Below, in pieces: positions 12,648-24,970 of a stretch of DNA of 64,000 nucleotides. The DNA is from Camellia lanceoleosa. Taxonomy: Eukaryota > Streptophyta > Magnoliopsida > Ericales > Theaceae. The position numbers were made by a program, and so were the translations under genes. The notes under the pieces are model-generated. The model did no database searches. It was not told the origin of the DNA and worked only from the letters and a program-made list of their open reading frames with translations. The DNA is taken from positions 135,932,200 through 135,996,199 of the forward strand of contig CM045770.1 of assembly GCA_025200525.1 (NCBI GenBank), read 5' to 3'. Every line of letters starts with the position of its first letter. The stretch's first letter is position 1.

Positions 12648-13836
12648 AACTTTTATTTTACAATCGCACATCGAAAAAAGAAGAAAAAAATGAATTGTGT
12701 CACTTACATAAAATGAATCTTATGCTCCCATTTAATATTATAGTATTGTACATATTTCAGTTCAAGACACTTTAAATTTTAATAAAATAAAATTTAAAAT
12801 TTTAATTAATTAATTTTTGTGTAAACCGATTAGTTTTTGGACCTAACTGATTAAGTTGAACCGTTTTCGATTTAAATGATTCCTTAGTTTAATCGTGATT
12901 TTAGTGGTTTTATCAAAATATATTGGTTAGATTTGTTTGATTCGAAATAAACTGAAGATTGACCTAATTAAATATTGAACGGCTAAGATTGTTTGATTAG
13001 AAATAAACTTTCTACTTGAACAGTTATTAACTTTTATTTTACAATCCCATTTCAGGAAAAGAAACAAAAAGTAAGTTGTTTCACTTATATAAATTGAATC
13101 TTATACTTTCATTTAATATTGTGGTATTGTGCATGTTTCGGTTAAAGACCGTTTAAATTTTAAAATAAAATTTAAAAGTTTTAATTAATTGATTTTTGTG
13201 TAAATTGGTTGGTTTTTTGACTTAGCCGATTAGACTAAATCATTTTCGCTTTAGTGATTCACTATTTAACCGCGATTTTAGTGGTTTTATCAAAATATAT
13301 TGGTTAGATTTGTTTGATTCGATAACCTGATTAAAAATTGAATGACTGAAATTGCTTAATTAAAAATGAATTTCCCACTCAAACAATTATTAAATTTTAT
13401 TTTATAATCCTACATCGAGAAAAGAAGAAAAAAAAATAAGTTGTTTCACTATATAAACTTTATACTCCCATTTAATATTGTAGTGTTGTGCATATTTCAG
13501 TTCAAGACAGTTTATATTTTAAAATTAAAATAAAATTTAAAAGTTTTAATTAATTAATTTTTGTATAAATTGGTTGGTCTTTTGACCTAGCCGATAGGTT
13601 GAACCATTTTTATTTGACTAAGCTAATTCTGGCTAAATCGCGATTTTAGCGATTTTATCAAAATATATTGGTTAGATTTGTTTAATTCGAAATAAATTAA
13701 AGATTGACCAAATTAAATATTAAACGGGTAAGATTGCCCAAATAAGTGTTAACTTTTATTTTACGCAATTTTCACATTAAGAAAAGAAGGAAAAAGTAAG
13801 TGATTTCACTTATATAAAGCGAATCTTATGATCCTA
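12648..13836. repeat. Tandem array, about 360-380 bp unit, three copies plus a part
   Basis: Units begin with AACTTTTATTTTACAATC-like sequence at 12,648, 13,029, 13,392 and 13,751 (periods 381, 363, 359). Each carries TTTAATATTGTAGTATTGTG, a TTTAATTAATTAATTTTTGT block and TATCAAAATATATTGGTTAG. The fourth unit is cut at 13,836 by LTR E and resumes at 25,166 on its far side. Non-coding. Confidence 0.8.
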
Positions 13837-14236
13837 TGTAACACCGCCAAATAATTAACATAAGAAAACACAGACTTATTCTAACAATATGATCTTGTTT
13901 CCAACTTAATAACTTCCATTGCATAAATGTATACGAGATATAATGCCTCATCGTTAACATCATCATCAAATCTCTAACATTTATATTCATTATACTGTAG
14001 AGATTAACAAAAGTATTCTACATGCAATTATACATTTAACATTTCTTAGAATATGAATCTATAGCATGTGGCATATCAAGTTGAATACAATTTAATGCCC
14101 TCATGGGCTACAAGTTCCAAGGCTTATGCCCGATTACACAAAATGGTTATCGAAATCCATACATGTAAAGCTCTCGGCTTGCCAAAATATCAACAAAAAA
14201 AAAAATAGCCTTATGCCCTCAAAATACACTCCATGC

Positions 14237-17200
14237 TGTGGACACCCCATTTTAACCGCTCTTAAGACTTGGGCACTTCACTCTGAACACTCAATGATGA
14301 AACGTTATGCTATGCAACCGTTCCAAATCTTCAGCAAAAATATTTGGTTTCAAGCTTTAAAACCTAAACCTTGCACCCCTTTTGGACAAAAACCTTTTTT
14401 TTTCTAGCTCGACCACTCAGAGAACAGTTGGCCAATAGATAGCCAGCATGCCATTTTGACCGGACCGGCCGTACACCCTCATGGCCGCTGGGCCTTGTTC
14501 AGCATAGCAGATATTTTGGTAGTTGCCAGCTACTCCCATGCACATGCTTTGGACCAGCTGTATTCTTTACAGATATTTCCGACGTGAGAAGTTGTTTTTT
14601 TGTAAATACAACACCCCCTTTCATGGTTTGGAGTTAGAAAAATTCCGCAAAAGCCTATATAGATACACAATACATACATTTTACAAGCTTAAACTTGAAG
14701 CCTTTGCTGAGATTCTTGAACACAATTTCAGCTCCTTGAGAGTGTTTAGCTTGTGGTTTGTGAACTAAAAAGAACAGCCTCTTTTTCAAGAGGTGATCTT
14801 TGAACTCTTTAACCATCTTTTCTCTCTTTTTTTCTTGGACTTTCATACTGATTTCAGAGTTGTTTTTTAAGCTTAAAATGTAATTAAAGCTTTGTTAAAA
14901 GTAAGTGAGCTAGCCATCCTTCCATTGGCTAGCTTACTAGTTGTGCACCCTTTTGTTTTCTTTCAATTTTTTTTCTTTTCACTTTATTTGGTAAATTTTA
15001 GTACCTTTTTAGCACTGTTTTTAGGTTATTTTTGTGTGATATGAATTGAATATGAGCTTGTCAAATGGTCTTAGTCCTCTCCGCTACTTGTGCTCTTACT
15101 TCCTATGCTTTGAATATCATATTTGTGTTATTGTAAGTCCTCTCGGATTTGGCGTGTTTAGGATATAGGGCCAATTCGTTGAGTTGATTGTTTTTGCTTT
15201 CCTTATGCAACTTGGAACCATATGGTCATGGGAGGAATAGAGCTTAGACTTAGCCACCCCACCACAAGTTTGTTTAACTAGTGTAAATTTCTTACTTTCA
15301 TATTATTGTTGTCCACCTTGAGGCCAGATAGTAGCTTCTGTGGTCAAAGTGTTGAAAAACTCTTTTATCGATCATTTTTCGAAACATGGAAATGAATGTC
15401 TCATCCTTGTTCCATGAAAAAGAGGAGTTGTCAACAACTTTGACAAATTGTGTGTTTAAGCTTTGATAGATAGCTTACTTTTTGTCTTTTTTTCCTTACT
15501 TGCTTTGTCGCTCAAAAAGAGCTCTTTATCAAGAAGTGTTGAAAACTCCCTCCTAGTTCCAATTTGAAGCATGGAAAGGGATGTTTCATCATTATTCCAT
15601 GAGTAAGGAGATGAGTTGACAACACTTTTTGAGTTGTTACTTTTTTTTATTTTTTTTTTATTTTGGTTGCTCTATGATCATCACACACTATCTTGTGACT
15701 TGATGATTTGTGAGTGAAGTATGCCTACCTCTTCCTTGACAAATTTCATGATACGAAGGAGGTAAGGAGAATAGCTTTGTTTTGTGTTTAGCCAAGTCTT
15801 TTCCTTTTGCTCTTATGATCATCATGCAACAAATTTGCAATGATTGATGACTTGGGAAGAAAATCTACTCCCTCATTGACAATCTGCATGATAGGAGGGA
15901 GCATAAAGGCTGAACAGCTTTTGAAAACCCTTTGTCTTGCTCTGTTCCAGTTCTACTGTAGTAGGGTATTCTTCAAAAACAGTGGCCAACCGGCCATTAC
16001 TCTATACGGCTAACCATCTCATCAGGCCTGCCGACCAAGCATGTTGTACGAAGGTGGTTTTTTCCAGCAAAACAGAACATATTTTTTAGAACAAAACAGA
16101 ACTATTTTCTGACTGTAAACAGCGCAGCTTCTGGCAACAAATAGAGAGGTTTCCGGAGGATGTTCTCGCTTGTGCATATGTGACTCGCCACTCATTCAAG
16201 TCCATTTGATTAGCTTTGAGATTCATATTATGTAATTAATTAGTTGCTTTCATTCAGACTTGTAATAATTAATTTGTTCATTCATTTGTGTTTGTAATAA
16301 TTAGTTAATTAAGCCATTTGGACCCTCTTGTGCAATGACAAATTTGTAATATGTGATATATATCTTCCAACCCCATTTCTTTCTGCTTTTTATTTATATG
16401 CTTACCGTGGATTGTATCATATTTTCGTTTCATATCATTGTCATGCTTTGCATTCACTATTGCATACATTAAGATTTGGTTCATCATTTTTTAATATCAT
16501 TGTCATTTCCTACTTGCTTAAATACGTACACTACCACGTGCTTTGAGTTAATCCATATGACATAATAAAACCGAACCTAATAGTTGTATTCTTGCATGTG
16601 TTGCATTAGTCATGTGCATTGATAGGGTCATGCATTTTTCTAGTTGCTTTCTTTTTCTTTGGCTTACCTCGAAGTACTAAGTGAGTATTTTTTTTGCTTT
16701 AGTATATTCATGTGTGTGATTGTTACCATGCTTAGCATCTTACCAGAAGGCTACATGTTTACTCGAAATGAACTGTTTGAATGCACGTGGGTGAAGGTTA
16801 TTTTACTTGTGTTGGAGATGATTTTGATCAATGTATATACGAGCTCATCTCTTTCCTTTTGAGTTGTGTACACTCAAAACTCTTTTAACAAAAATCTCAT
16901 AAAATCAAGTCATTTCCAAAGCAAGAGAAATATTCTATACTTGTGTGTCTCACATAATAAGTTAGTATAATAAAATCAGAACAAAAGCATATAATATTGA
17001 TAAAAATCATATCATGATTAGTAAAAGATGATCTTTGATCGGGTGAGAGAGACGCTTAATTCACGGCTTTCCCCTCTTATACCTAAGCTCCCGAACTGAG
17101 ACAACTTTGGTTACGATGGATAAGTGTCCTTTGGCACAAGTCAAGGGTTTCCTAAATTTTTCAAAAATATTTATGTGGCGACTCTGAAATCTAACAATGC

Positions 17201-17335
17201 AGTCCATTTTTTGCATCTCTGATGATAAACAAATTTTCTAGGATTTGCTGGATTTGAATTGTCATTTGTTTTCTATTTCATATTGCACTTGTGAAACTAG
17301 ATTCAGAACCACCGGAGTCCGAATTGTAGGGCTAT
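14237..17335 (+). mobile_element. Tat-type Ty3-gypsy solo LTR inside LTR E
   Basis: Begins TGTGGACACCCCATTTTAAC, matching the start of the other Tat LTRs here (TGTAGACACCCCATTTTTGA at 53,805). It ends in a stretch parallel to the 3' end of that LTR: GTGGCGACTC, GCAGTCCATT, GGATTTGCTGGATTTGAAT, GAGTCCGAATTGTAG. Flanking 5-mers are CATGC (14,232-14,236) and CATAC (17,336-17,340). LTR E sequence continues across it. Length about 3.1 kb, much diverged, hence old. No PBS follows, so it is a solo LTR. Confidence 0.75.
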
Positions 17336-18871
17336 CATACCTGAGAAGACTAAACCCTTCCAAAGAGCACGAAAAACTAGCTACACTCGCTTTTAACTCG
17401 ACAGAATCACCGCATCTTTTTCTACACAAAATCCACTAGGGTGAGCACGAAGCCCAATAGGAAGATCTTAACAAAGTATTTAAGATTTATATAGTCTCTT
17501 ACGATGAATGTATATGTCATGTTTGCTCAAAATATATTTCTTTATCTTTTGGAAATCTTGTGTACGACGCAAATTTAAAAACACAACAATTCAATAATTT
17601 CAATATAATTCAACGGGTGGTAAATACAACTCATGTAATGCCTAGGTTGGTGTCTGTAAGTAGGCATATCAAGCACTATCAATCGCCACTTTATCGGTTT
17701 CTAAAAGGTAGGCACGTGATACCTCCTCTGTGCTTGTTTTCGGTCTTTCACCATGGAAACTTAGGCCAACTTAACCAGTACCAAACTACACCCCCTATCT
17801 AGACTTACCAACGTATTTACCCCAAAACAATTCAAAATGGTCTTGTTTCACAAAACAATTCCTTTCTCAAAACAATAATTTTCAAAATGCAAATTTGATA
17901 TCAATGATAACGAAGATGAAATGGAATGACAATGCAACATGTTACAATGCATTATAATAGTTCCATTTTCAATTCTACCACACAATCTTCCATTGTGATT
18001 AAAATTTTCACATCTTTTTACAATGTGATTTCACAATATATCATCCGAGGGATAAATAACAATACCATATTACATGCATTCTCCACATGTTAATCACCAT
18101 TTTCAACTTGGTCTTTTCAGGATAAACCAACAATAAGCTATTCATCAAGCTTTAAAATTAATCATTTCTCATTTTTTCATGGAATCCTTCATTATATACA
18201 ATTATAGAATTCTCTCCATCAATTATTCACCATAATAATTTATCAAGCATGAATTTCATAATAACTCAACATTTTTCCCAAAATCTCCAATTTTTCTAGG
18301 ATTTCCACCAAAATTAGATTTTTTTCCCACTTTCAAAAGGATTTTTCCAAGACAACACTCACACTTAACAACATAGCTCATACTCTCAAAGTTTGGGAGA
18401 AATATAGAGACAATCCACTTTTAAAAACATCTAGAGTTCAAGAACCAAAAATTATAGTTCAAATATGAGAGAAAGGTTGCAAACAAGCATAGACTTGCAA
18501 AAATATAAATATAACTCTAAGAATATCCCTACCTCCAGTTTGGGAGAGGAAGGAGAGAAGAACTCTAAAATCCAACGTTGACGAAATCTTGATTCGATTG
18601 GTGAAAATGTAGCCCTTTTTGCCATCTTCAATTTGGTGTAAAAAGCCCTATCAAAATCTAGATAGTTTTTGCTAAATTATAACGATTTTGGTTTAGACCC
18701 GACTCATTTGTTGTTTTTGGATCCGAAAGCCCATGTATTTAATTGTTGTTCAGCTCATTTCCATCTTATTGTTTGTTGAGTTTAGCTATTGAAAGTTTTG
18801 GTTGTGTTTGAAACTGTTTAGGGAGTTAGTTTTTCAAGGAGTTGTTGCGCAGAATTTTACTTGTTTGCTTG

Positions 18872-19095
18872 AGTGACCATTCCTACGCTCGAGCTAACTT
18901 TTAAGGTCTGCAAAACTATTGAGAGTTTGATATCTTCACTCGAGCGGTCCTTCTTATGCTCGAGTGATCTTTTACAGGTTTGAACTATTGGGACGGGGTG
19001 ATTGTGTGCTCAAGTAGTGGTTTTGGTCGCTCAAGTAGTGTCATTTATTGTGTCTGTCGCTTGAGCAACCATTCCTTCGCTCGAGCGGTCTGTGC
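18872..19095. repeat. CTCGAG motif cluster in LTR C
   Basis: About six variants of the palindrome CGCTCGAGCG at roughly 25-50 bp spacing, among them CTCGAGCTAAC, CACTCGAGCGGTCC, CGCTTGAGCAACC and CGCTCGAGCGGTC. Not coding. Confidence 0.7.
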
Positions 19096-21253
19096 GTATA
19101 TTAGTTCGAGAGGAAGCCATTTTCAATCACTTTTTCATCTTATTCTCTCTCTGAACTTTCCAAAACCCTAGATCTACTTTCTCTCTCTCTAGTTCTTGAA
19201 CTCTTCCACCAAATACTCTCAATTTATGTGTTTTCTCACCCTAGTCCTTTGAAGGAAAACGTTGAGCACGTTGAGGGCTTCGTTTTAATCGGAGCATCTA
19301 GTGTTTTCAGTTCTATCAAGCTCTACCCATCTTTTCTTTGTGTCTACTACTTTGAGGTAGGGATTTCTTTGACACTTTTATATGATTTTTAGCTTAATTA
19401 TTTGCTCTTTGAAAAGGGTTATTTATTTGGAATTTTTTTTGTAAAACCTAGGGTTTGGTATGAAATGAAAAGAGGGATTTTCCAAATTGACTGTTGAAAA
19501 TGGTTGTGGGAATATGGTTATGGATGAGTTGTGTTGAAATGATGGAAAGAAATCTTTTCCTAAAATTGATTTTGAAAGAAAATATGATTTTAGCCCTACT
19601 TATGGATATTGGGAATTTTGAAAGGGAAATGGAAAATGATGTTGGATATTGTGAAATTGGAATAATGGTTATGATGATGATGGTGGAGTTGGATATATAA
19701 TATCACTCTCATTGTAATTGATGGAAATGTATTTTTCTTTAATTGGAATTTATCTATTGAATAGAAATATCTGTTTTGGGCTATCAGTGGAGAAATAGTC
19801 TTGATTGTTGTTGACATTACATGAGAATTAGGTTGAATTAAAACTAATTTCTCATCCATTGTGCATTATGTATCATTATGCATTGAACATTGCAAATGTG
19901 ATTTTTGAGAAAAATGTATGAATACCTTGGTGAATCTGGTTAGGGAGTGTGGTTGTTGTTTTATTATATTGGCCTGTGTGTCCTTGGTAAAAGTCTAGAA
20001 ACCTGCGCGGTTAGGTGCCGATCCTTTCGATTAGTACTGGTAAATGGCTTTGGTAATGCTTGTATAGCCTACTGGCAGACACGTACCTAAAGATTCCCAG
20101 TGTGTTGTATTGACTGCCCTGTTTTCTGTACAAAAGGATTATTTTAATGAATTGATATATAATCTGGCATTATATTGTTTTGAGATGAAAACGAGAAATG
20201 TTTGGAAAATGGCATGCATTTTGCATTCACTTTATAAATTTGCTAAGATTCATATACTGTATTAGAGTATCTCTACTGGGCTTTAGCTCACCTTATGTGG
20301 AAAATAACTTTCAAGCACTGATGATATATGCCTTTGTCAAGGACATAGCTTGGGAGGACTCGGAGCTTAAGGTTCCTTTTTGGTCTCTTTGTGTAATTAT
20401 TTTTTATTAAGCCTTGGGCTTTACATGTATTGAGTTTAAACTTATTTTGTTGTAACCAAGTATTGTCTTTAGGAAAGGTAATTTGAACCTGGCCCGATGG
20501 GGACTCGAACTACCCTACCCCGATAAGTCGGGTTTTCCTAAAAATTACCCTCATAGGGCCGGGCCTGGTATTGAAAAATGGATCCCCAATGGTTTTCGGG
20601 CCGAGGACGGTGATAGGTTCGCTCGGCCTTAGCCCCGCTTCCACCTCCATCTCTGTCCCGTCCTCGTCCCTGTCCCCGTCCTTGTCCCTGCCTCTGCCTC
20701 TGCCCCGAATCTATTCCCGAACCATCCCCGTATAGATGTATATATGTTTAGATCCATTACTATTCACTTACTTCTCTTCTCTCAGTCTCTCTCATCTCCC
20801 CATTCTTATTCACATTCTACCTCCGATTAGAGAAGAAGAGGATGTTGCCGCCTTATCGCCTCACCGCTTCATCACCCGTCTCTCTTTCTCTCTCTCTGTC
20901 TCTCTGTCTCTCTCTCACTCACTCACACAGCTCAATTACCTCTTAATCTCCTCCGTCACCGATTTACCACTACCTCTACTTCTATCTTTACCTCCGATCT
21001 GAGTTGAAACCATAGGTCAAAACCTTAGCCGTCGCCGATCTACCACCACCTCTACCTCCTTTGATTTGACTTGAAACCTTAGGTTGAAACCCTAGGTGAA
21101 ACAGATCTGCTCTCTTCTCTCTTCTCTTTCTTCTTTATATTCGTTACTGAATTTGGGTTTATAGATTTTATTGAGAATGAAGTGAATTTTTAGGGAATAA
21201 AGAAAGTTGGAGATTCATTTTCTCTCCCAAGTTTGCGATCTGTGTGCAGAAAA

Positions 21254-21547
21254 ATGTCTAGTTTTGTGGGTGTTCTTGTTTCTGATCAATGGCTTTAAAG
21301 CTAGTTCACAGAAGTTGAACTTCGCAGCCTCAAATCCAAGGTATTATTAGAGTATACTTGAATTTTATTGTTGATTTGATTTGAGGAAGTTAGTTGATGG
21401 TTTCTGTGGCAGAGCAATTATATTAATTGTGTTATTGTTTTTGTTTAATTTGTAGTTTATTTCAATAAAGAATCAGAATGGTAAAGTTAAAATTGGGGAT
21501 TTGCCACCTTTAATGGTGAAACTGCAAGCTTTGAATGAGATGTTCAG
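21254..21547 (+). pseudogene. Fimbrin (actin-bundling protein) N-terminal fragment, transposon-captured
   Basis: Two exons with an intact-looking intron: 21,254-21,340 (ATG; donor CAAG|GTATTA) and 21,456-21,547 (acceptor TTTGTAG; donor TTCAG|GTACCC). The first reads MSSFVGVLVSDQWL, then a stop, Ser, a stop, then FTEVELRSLKSK. The second reads [18 protein letters not shown] and continues [11 protein letters not shown]. This is the start of plant fimbrin, an actin filament cross-linker with EF-hand-like and calponin-homology domains. Only about the first 60 of some 700 residues are present. The two stops, TAA and TAG, fit Gln codons changed by C-to-T, and the frame is otherwise kept. The actin-binding domains are absent, so no function is expected. 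The downstream part (24,075-24,170) is not recognisably fimbrin. Confidence 0.85.
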
Positions 21548-21557
21548 GTACCCGAAT

Positions 21558-24069
21558 TGTCACGACCCAAACCGCCCCTATAGGTTTAGTGTCATAACCA
21601 GCTAGTAATCCTTGGATTACCAAAGGCATCTTGATAGATTAACATATAGATAGGGGCTGCGGAAGCAATTATACAAAATATACGAGGTCCAATGAGCTGT
21701 GATGACATACATGGGACAGAAGAGTTCAAAACTTTTATAGACTTAAGCGAAGTCAAAAGATATAATATTTACATATCACACTTACGCATATAAGCCAAAA
21801 GTCTCACCCACATCATAACACACAAACATAGTCTAATATGATTACAAAATTAGCCACAAAGCTTGACTTCATTCGGAACCTCCTCGGGAGGCGCAAAGGT
21901 TGGCTGACAAAACCGAAACATAGGCCGTTAACTCTGGGCCTGGTCATGTGCTTGCCCACCTACATACATAATATAAATAGTGCAAAAACCCAGTGAATAA
22001 TAATAGAGTAAAGGGTTTACTAAATGAAGTCCATACAGATTCAGAAACCACAATTCAGATTCATAAACATAGTTAGATTCATATTTACATTCGTATTCTT
22101 GTTCGAATCATATACAGAAATCAGATTTCATGCTTAATCATACATGGTACATCCATTAGCGTTAATAGAACATATGGTGGTTATAAATAACCAGTTCCAT
22201 AAAGGAACCTCCGGATTTGGGTAACAGAGAATAGATATGCTGAGCCCCATAATGGAGCCTTCGATACGGGTAACAGAGTGCAGACATATTAAGTTCCATA
22301 ATGGAACCTCCGATACCGGGTAACAGCTAACAGATATCACATAATGCTAAGAATGCCACGAATACATTGTCAAAAATTAGACAATCATTCATTGCACAGA
22401 ACATAACATTTTAGAAAAGGGATCTTATTTTATCACACAGAAAGTAAATAAAATTGAACATAGCTTTACTAAGTTATTACTCACAGTTGGCTTCGAGTGA
22501 AGACAGACAGAGCAGACTAATCAAACAGTCTACCGCACGTGACCTACAATAACACATAACAAACACCCACCTGAAACACACGTTTGAATTGCACATAACT
22601 TACTTAATTTGTTCTTAGTGTATTTCTACCCTTTAACCTCATTATGGAGTCTTAATCATGACCTAGGGATGCCTAGGATGAAATGAGAATGCAAAAATGC
22701 ACTAGAAAACATTTTTCAAAACTTGCTGAAAATAGGGTCCACGCTTAAGCGTGGCTTTTCTCGCTCGAGCGGATATGAAAAATGTGAAGGTTCACTCGAG
22801 CGGACTGTAAACTTTGGAAAAAGTACTGGTTGCATGTTTTTCACGCTCGATGGACGCTCGATTCCCGTTCGAGCTTGAGACTCAAACCCTCGCTCGAGCG
22901 TGACTTTCCTTGCTCGAGCGTGCTGCAAAACATATGAACTTTTGGGTACATGCATTTCACGTTCGAGCGAGCTTCCGGTCGCTCGAGCAAAAGTGCACGC
23001 ACTCAGAGTGCTCGCTCGAGTGTGAACTTCCACGCTTGAGCGTGGATGCAAAATCTAGAATTTCCAAATTTGATCTCCAAGCTTCAAGCTCAAACCCAAA
23101 CACCTCAAACTCAACATTTTGGGGCCAAAACTTTAGGAAACTCATAAAACAACATGTTTTAAGGATAATTTCAAGAAATCATGGCCCTATGACATGCCAA
23201 TTGTACAAAATTTCAACTCAAACCTATGAATGTTTCAAGAGCATAACATACATGAATTCTCTTGAACTCAAACACTTCAAAACATGATCAAATTTGGCAA
23301 TTTGATAGAACACATGACAAATTCTCAAAACATAGATGAGATGAACACATGCATGGAAGAATTTTTTTGAAACCATGCTCATTTTGTGAAGAAATGGACA
23401 TGCATGCATGGTATGGCCTAATTCTCTCCAACACTAACTCAAATCCTACATAAACTCATCTAATTTGCTTGAAATCTTGTAAGGTCTAACTCAATTACAC
23501 AACTAAGAGTTTGATTCCTTACCTAGAGGCTTGAATTCACTAGTGTTGAAGTTGAGACTCTCAAATCCTCTTCAAATGTCAACAATTCCACTTAATTAAG
23601 CTTAAGACTCACCAAATTCTCAAACTTAGGACTAAATCCTCCTACTCTCTCTCCCTCTCACGTTTTTGGGTCTTAGAGAGTTCAAAGATGCATGTAAGAT
23701 GAAGAAAAGAGTGAGTGGGGAATTAAAAATGTGCTTTATATAGGCTTAGATCAAAATAACATTAGCTAGGCTTAATTGGGCATTAATTACTCTAATTTAA
23801 TCGTTCCGAATCGAATTTCAATTAAGTCTGCCATAAAATTCTAAAAATCCTAATTAACACGTAAATCAAGTCAATTTCTGATTCAGATGCCGATAAGGCC
23901 TTCAATTCGCAAATCGAAAGAAAAACATGAACAGATCTTCCTACGCTAAATAGATATAGACACAATTAATGCAATACACACATGCAATTTAATTCAGAAT
24001 TTTACCTTAATTACCAATTAGACATCATTAACCATGGATTAACATTAATCAGGGATCGGGGTTGTTACA
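21558..24069. mobile_element. Solo LTR D inside the fimbrin-carrying element
   Basis: Starts TGTCACGACCCAAACCGCCC, ends GATCGGGGTTGTTACA, and is flanked by a perfect CGAAT (21,553-21,557 and 24,070-24,074). It is 2,512 bp, the youngest insertion of this nest, and uninterrupted. It contains three tandem copies of an approximately 65-bp block (22,185-22,340) built around inverted words such as GTTCCATAATGGAAC, and a CTCGAG cluster at 22,741-23,045. No coding. It lies just after the second fimbrin donor site, in the fimbrin intron. Confidence 0.85.
22741..23045. repeat. CTCGAG motif cluster in LTR D
   Basis: About twelve CGCTCGAGCG variants in 300 bp, commonly 15-35 bp apart, for example TCGCTCGAGCGGAT, CGCTCGAGCGTGAC, TGCTCGAGCGTGC and CGTTCGAGCGAGC. 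Open frames across it on both strands are by-products of the repeat. Confidence 0.75.
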
Positions 24070-24789
24070 CGAATCTTCATCATCCTTCTCTCCAATCTCT
24101 CTCATCTTTCTTTCTCTAGATATGAGCTATGTATCACTCTCTAATGGCTACTGCCACTTTGAAAGCTACAGATGCAAAAAAGATCTCACGGCAAGGAATT
24201 TTCGGGGTTAGGAAAACCCGATCCTTGTTAGGGGGTAGGGGCAGGGACGATAATAAGTTCTCTGTCGAGAATTGGGGCCGGAGACGGAGAAATTTTTACC
24301 ATCGGGGATCGGGGACGGGAGTGTGATCCCTAGCCCCGTCCCGACCCGTTGCCATTCCTAATCGTCTTGAAAATTTGTAGCAATTAGGGCATTTTATTAT
24401 TTGGTTTTATTTTCCTTTTTACTTTTGTATCCATGCCATATGTTATAGATTCAGAATCTAGAATTTGTGAATATATATTGCATATGTCATCTTTTGTCAT
24501 CAGAGGTAAAATAAATAGAAGGTATGAGATTGTTGATTAATTGTAGCACTGTTAACAAATGGGTTATTGTTATTTATTTCAGGGCGTTACATAAATCTTA
24601 GAGAGAAGTTTGAGTTTGGTTGGGTTATAGAGAGATGTAGGAGAAAAGATGAATATATATAGAGAGAGAGATATGAAAAAGTGTGTAAAACACGTTTTTG
24701 GCATCAGATTTGAGGAAAAGAGCACAAAATTTGAAATAGCCGCATTGAAAACCACACAAGTGGTTCGAATTCTGCATCAGCAGAAATCT

Positions 24790-24970
24790 AAATTTGCACG
24801 AGCGGATTCACACTCCTCTCACGAGCAGTTTGAGCCACAAAAAATCCTAGAATTTCTACCAAATCCGCTCAAGCGGTTTTCAAATCCGCATGAGCGATTT
24901 TTCTATCTAGAATTTTCAAAAATCCCTGAGTGATTTCACTCGAGTGGTTACCAAATCCGTACGAGTAGTT
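24790..24970. repeat. Decayed CTCGAG motif cluster in LTR E
   Basis: About six degenerate copies (CACGAGCGG, CGCTCAAGCGG, CGCATGAGCG, CACTCGAGTGG, TACGAGTAG). Most differ from CGCTCGAGCG by C-to-T or G-to-A changes at CpG sites. This is the oldest of the four clusters by nesting order. Confidence 0.6.

Larger units (their letters stand above)
20470..24360. mobile_element. hAT-like element carrying a fimbrin gene fragment
   Basis: Left end TAGGAAAGGTAATTTGAACC; the right end, reverse-complemented, is TAGGAATGGCAACGGGTCGG. The flanking 8-mers are ATTGTCTT (20,462-20,469) and ATCGTCTT (24,361-24,368), one mismatch. Subterminal inverted matches include TCGGGTTTTCCTAA near 20,528 and TTAGGAAAACCCGA near 24,209, plus GGGGACGGG-type words at both ends. 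Without nested LTR D it is about 1.37 kb. It carries a C/T-rich 5' leader and two exons of fimbrin. An 8-bp TSD suggests hAT. No transposase is seen, so it needed help from outside. Confidence 0.75.
18678..24591. mobile_element. Solo LTR C, split by a hAT-like element
   Basis: Flanked by TAAAT at 18,673-18,677 and 24,592-24,596. Starts TATAACGATTTT (an expected TG decayed to TA) and ends GGGCGTTACA. Own sequence is 18,678-20,469 and 24,369-24,591, about 2.0 kb. It is in the opposite orientation to LTR F and aligns with F: TCATATACTG, TATCTCTACTGG, GGCTTTAGCTCACC, and GGGCTTTACATGT. The F alignment runs straight through the hAT excision point. Contains a CTCGAG cluster at 18,872-19,095 and a C/T-rich, CCCTAG-bearing stretch near 19,150. 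Confidence 0.8.

Noticed and set aside
20495..20515. tRNA-like T-arm words (reverse complement GGTAGTTCGAGTCCCC)
   Set aside because: No acceptor, D or anticodon arms around it; it lies in the subterminal repeats of the fimbrin-carrying element.
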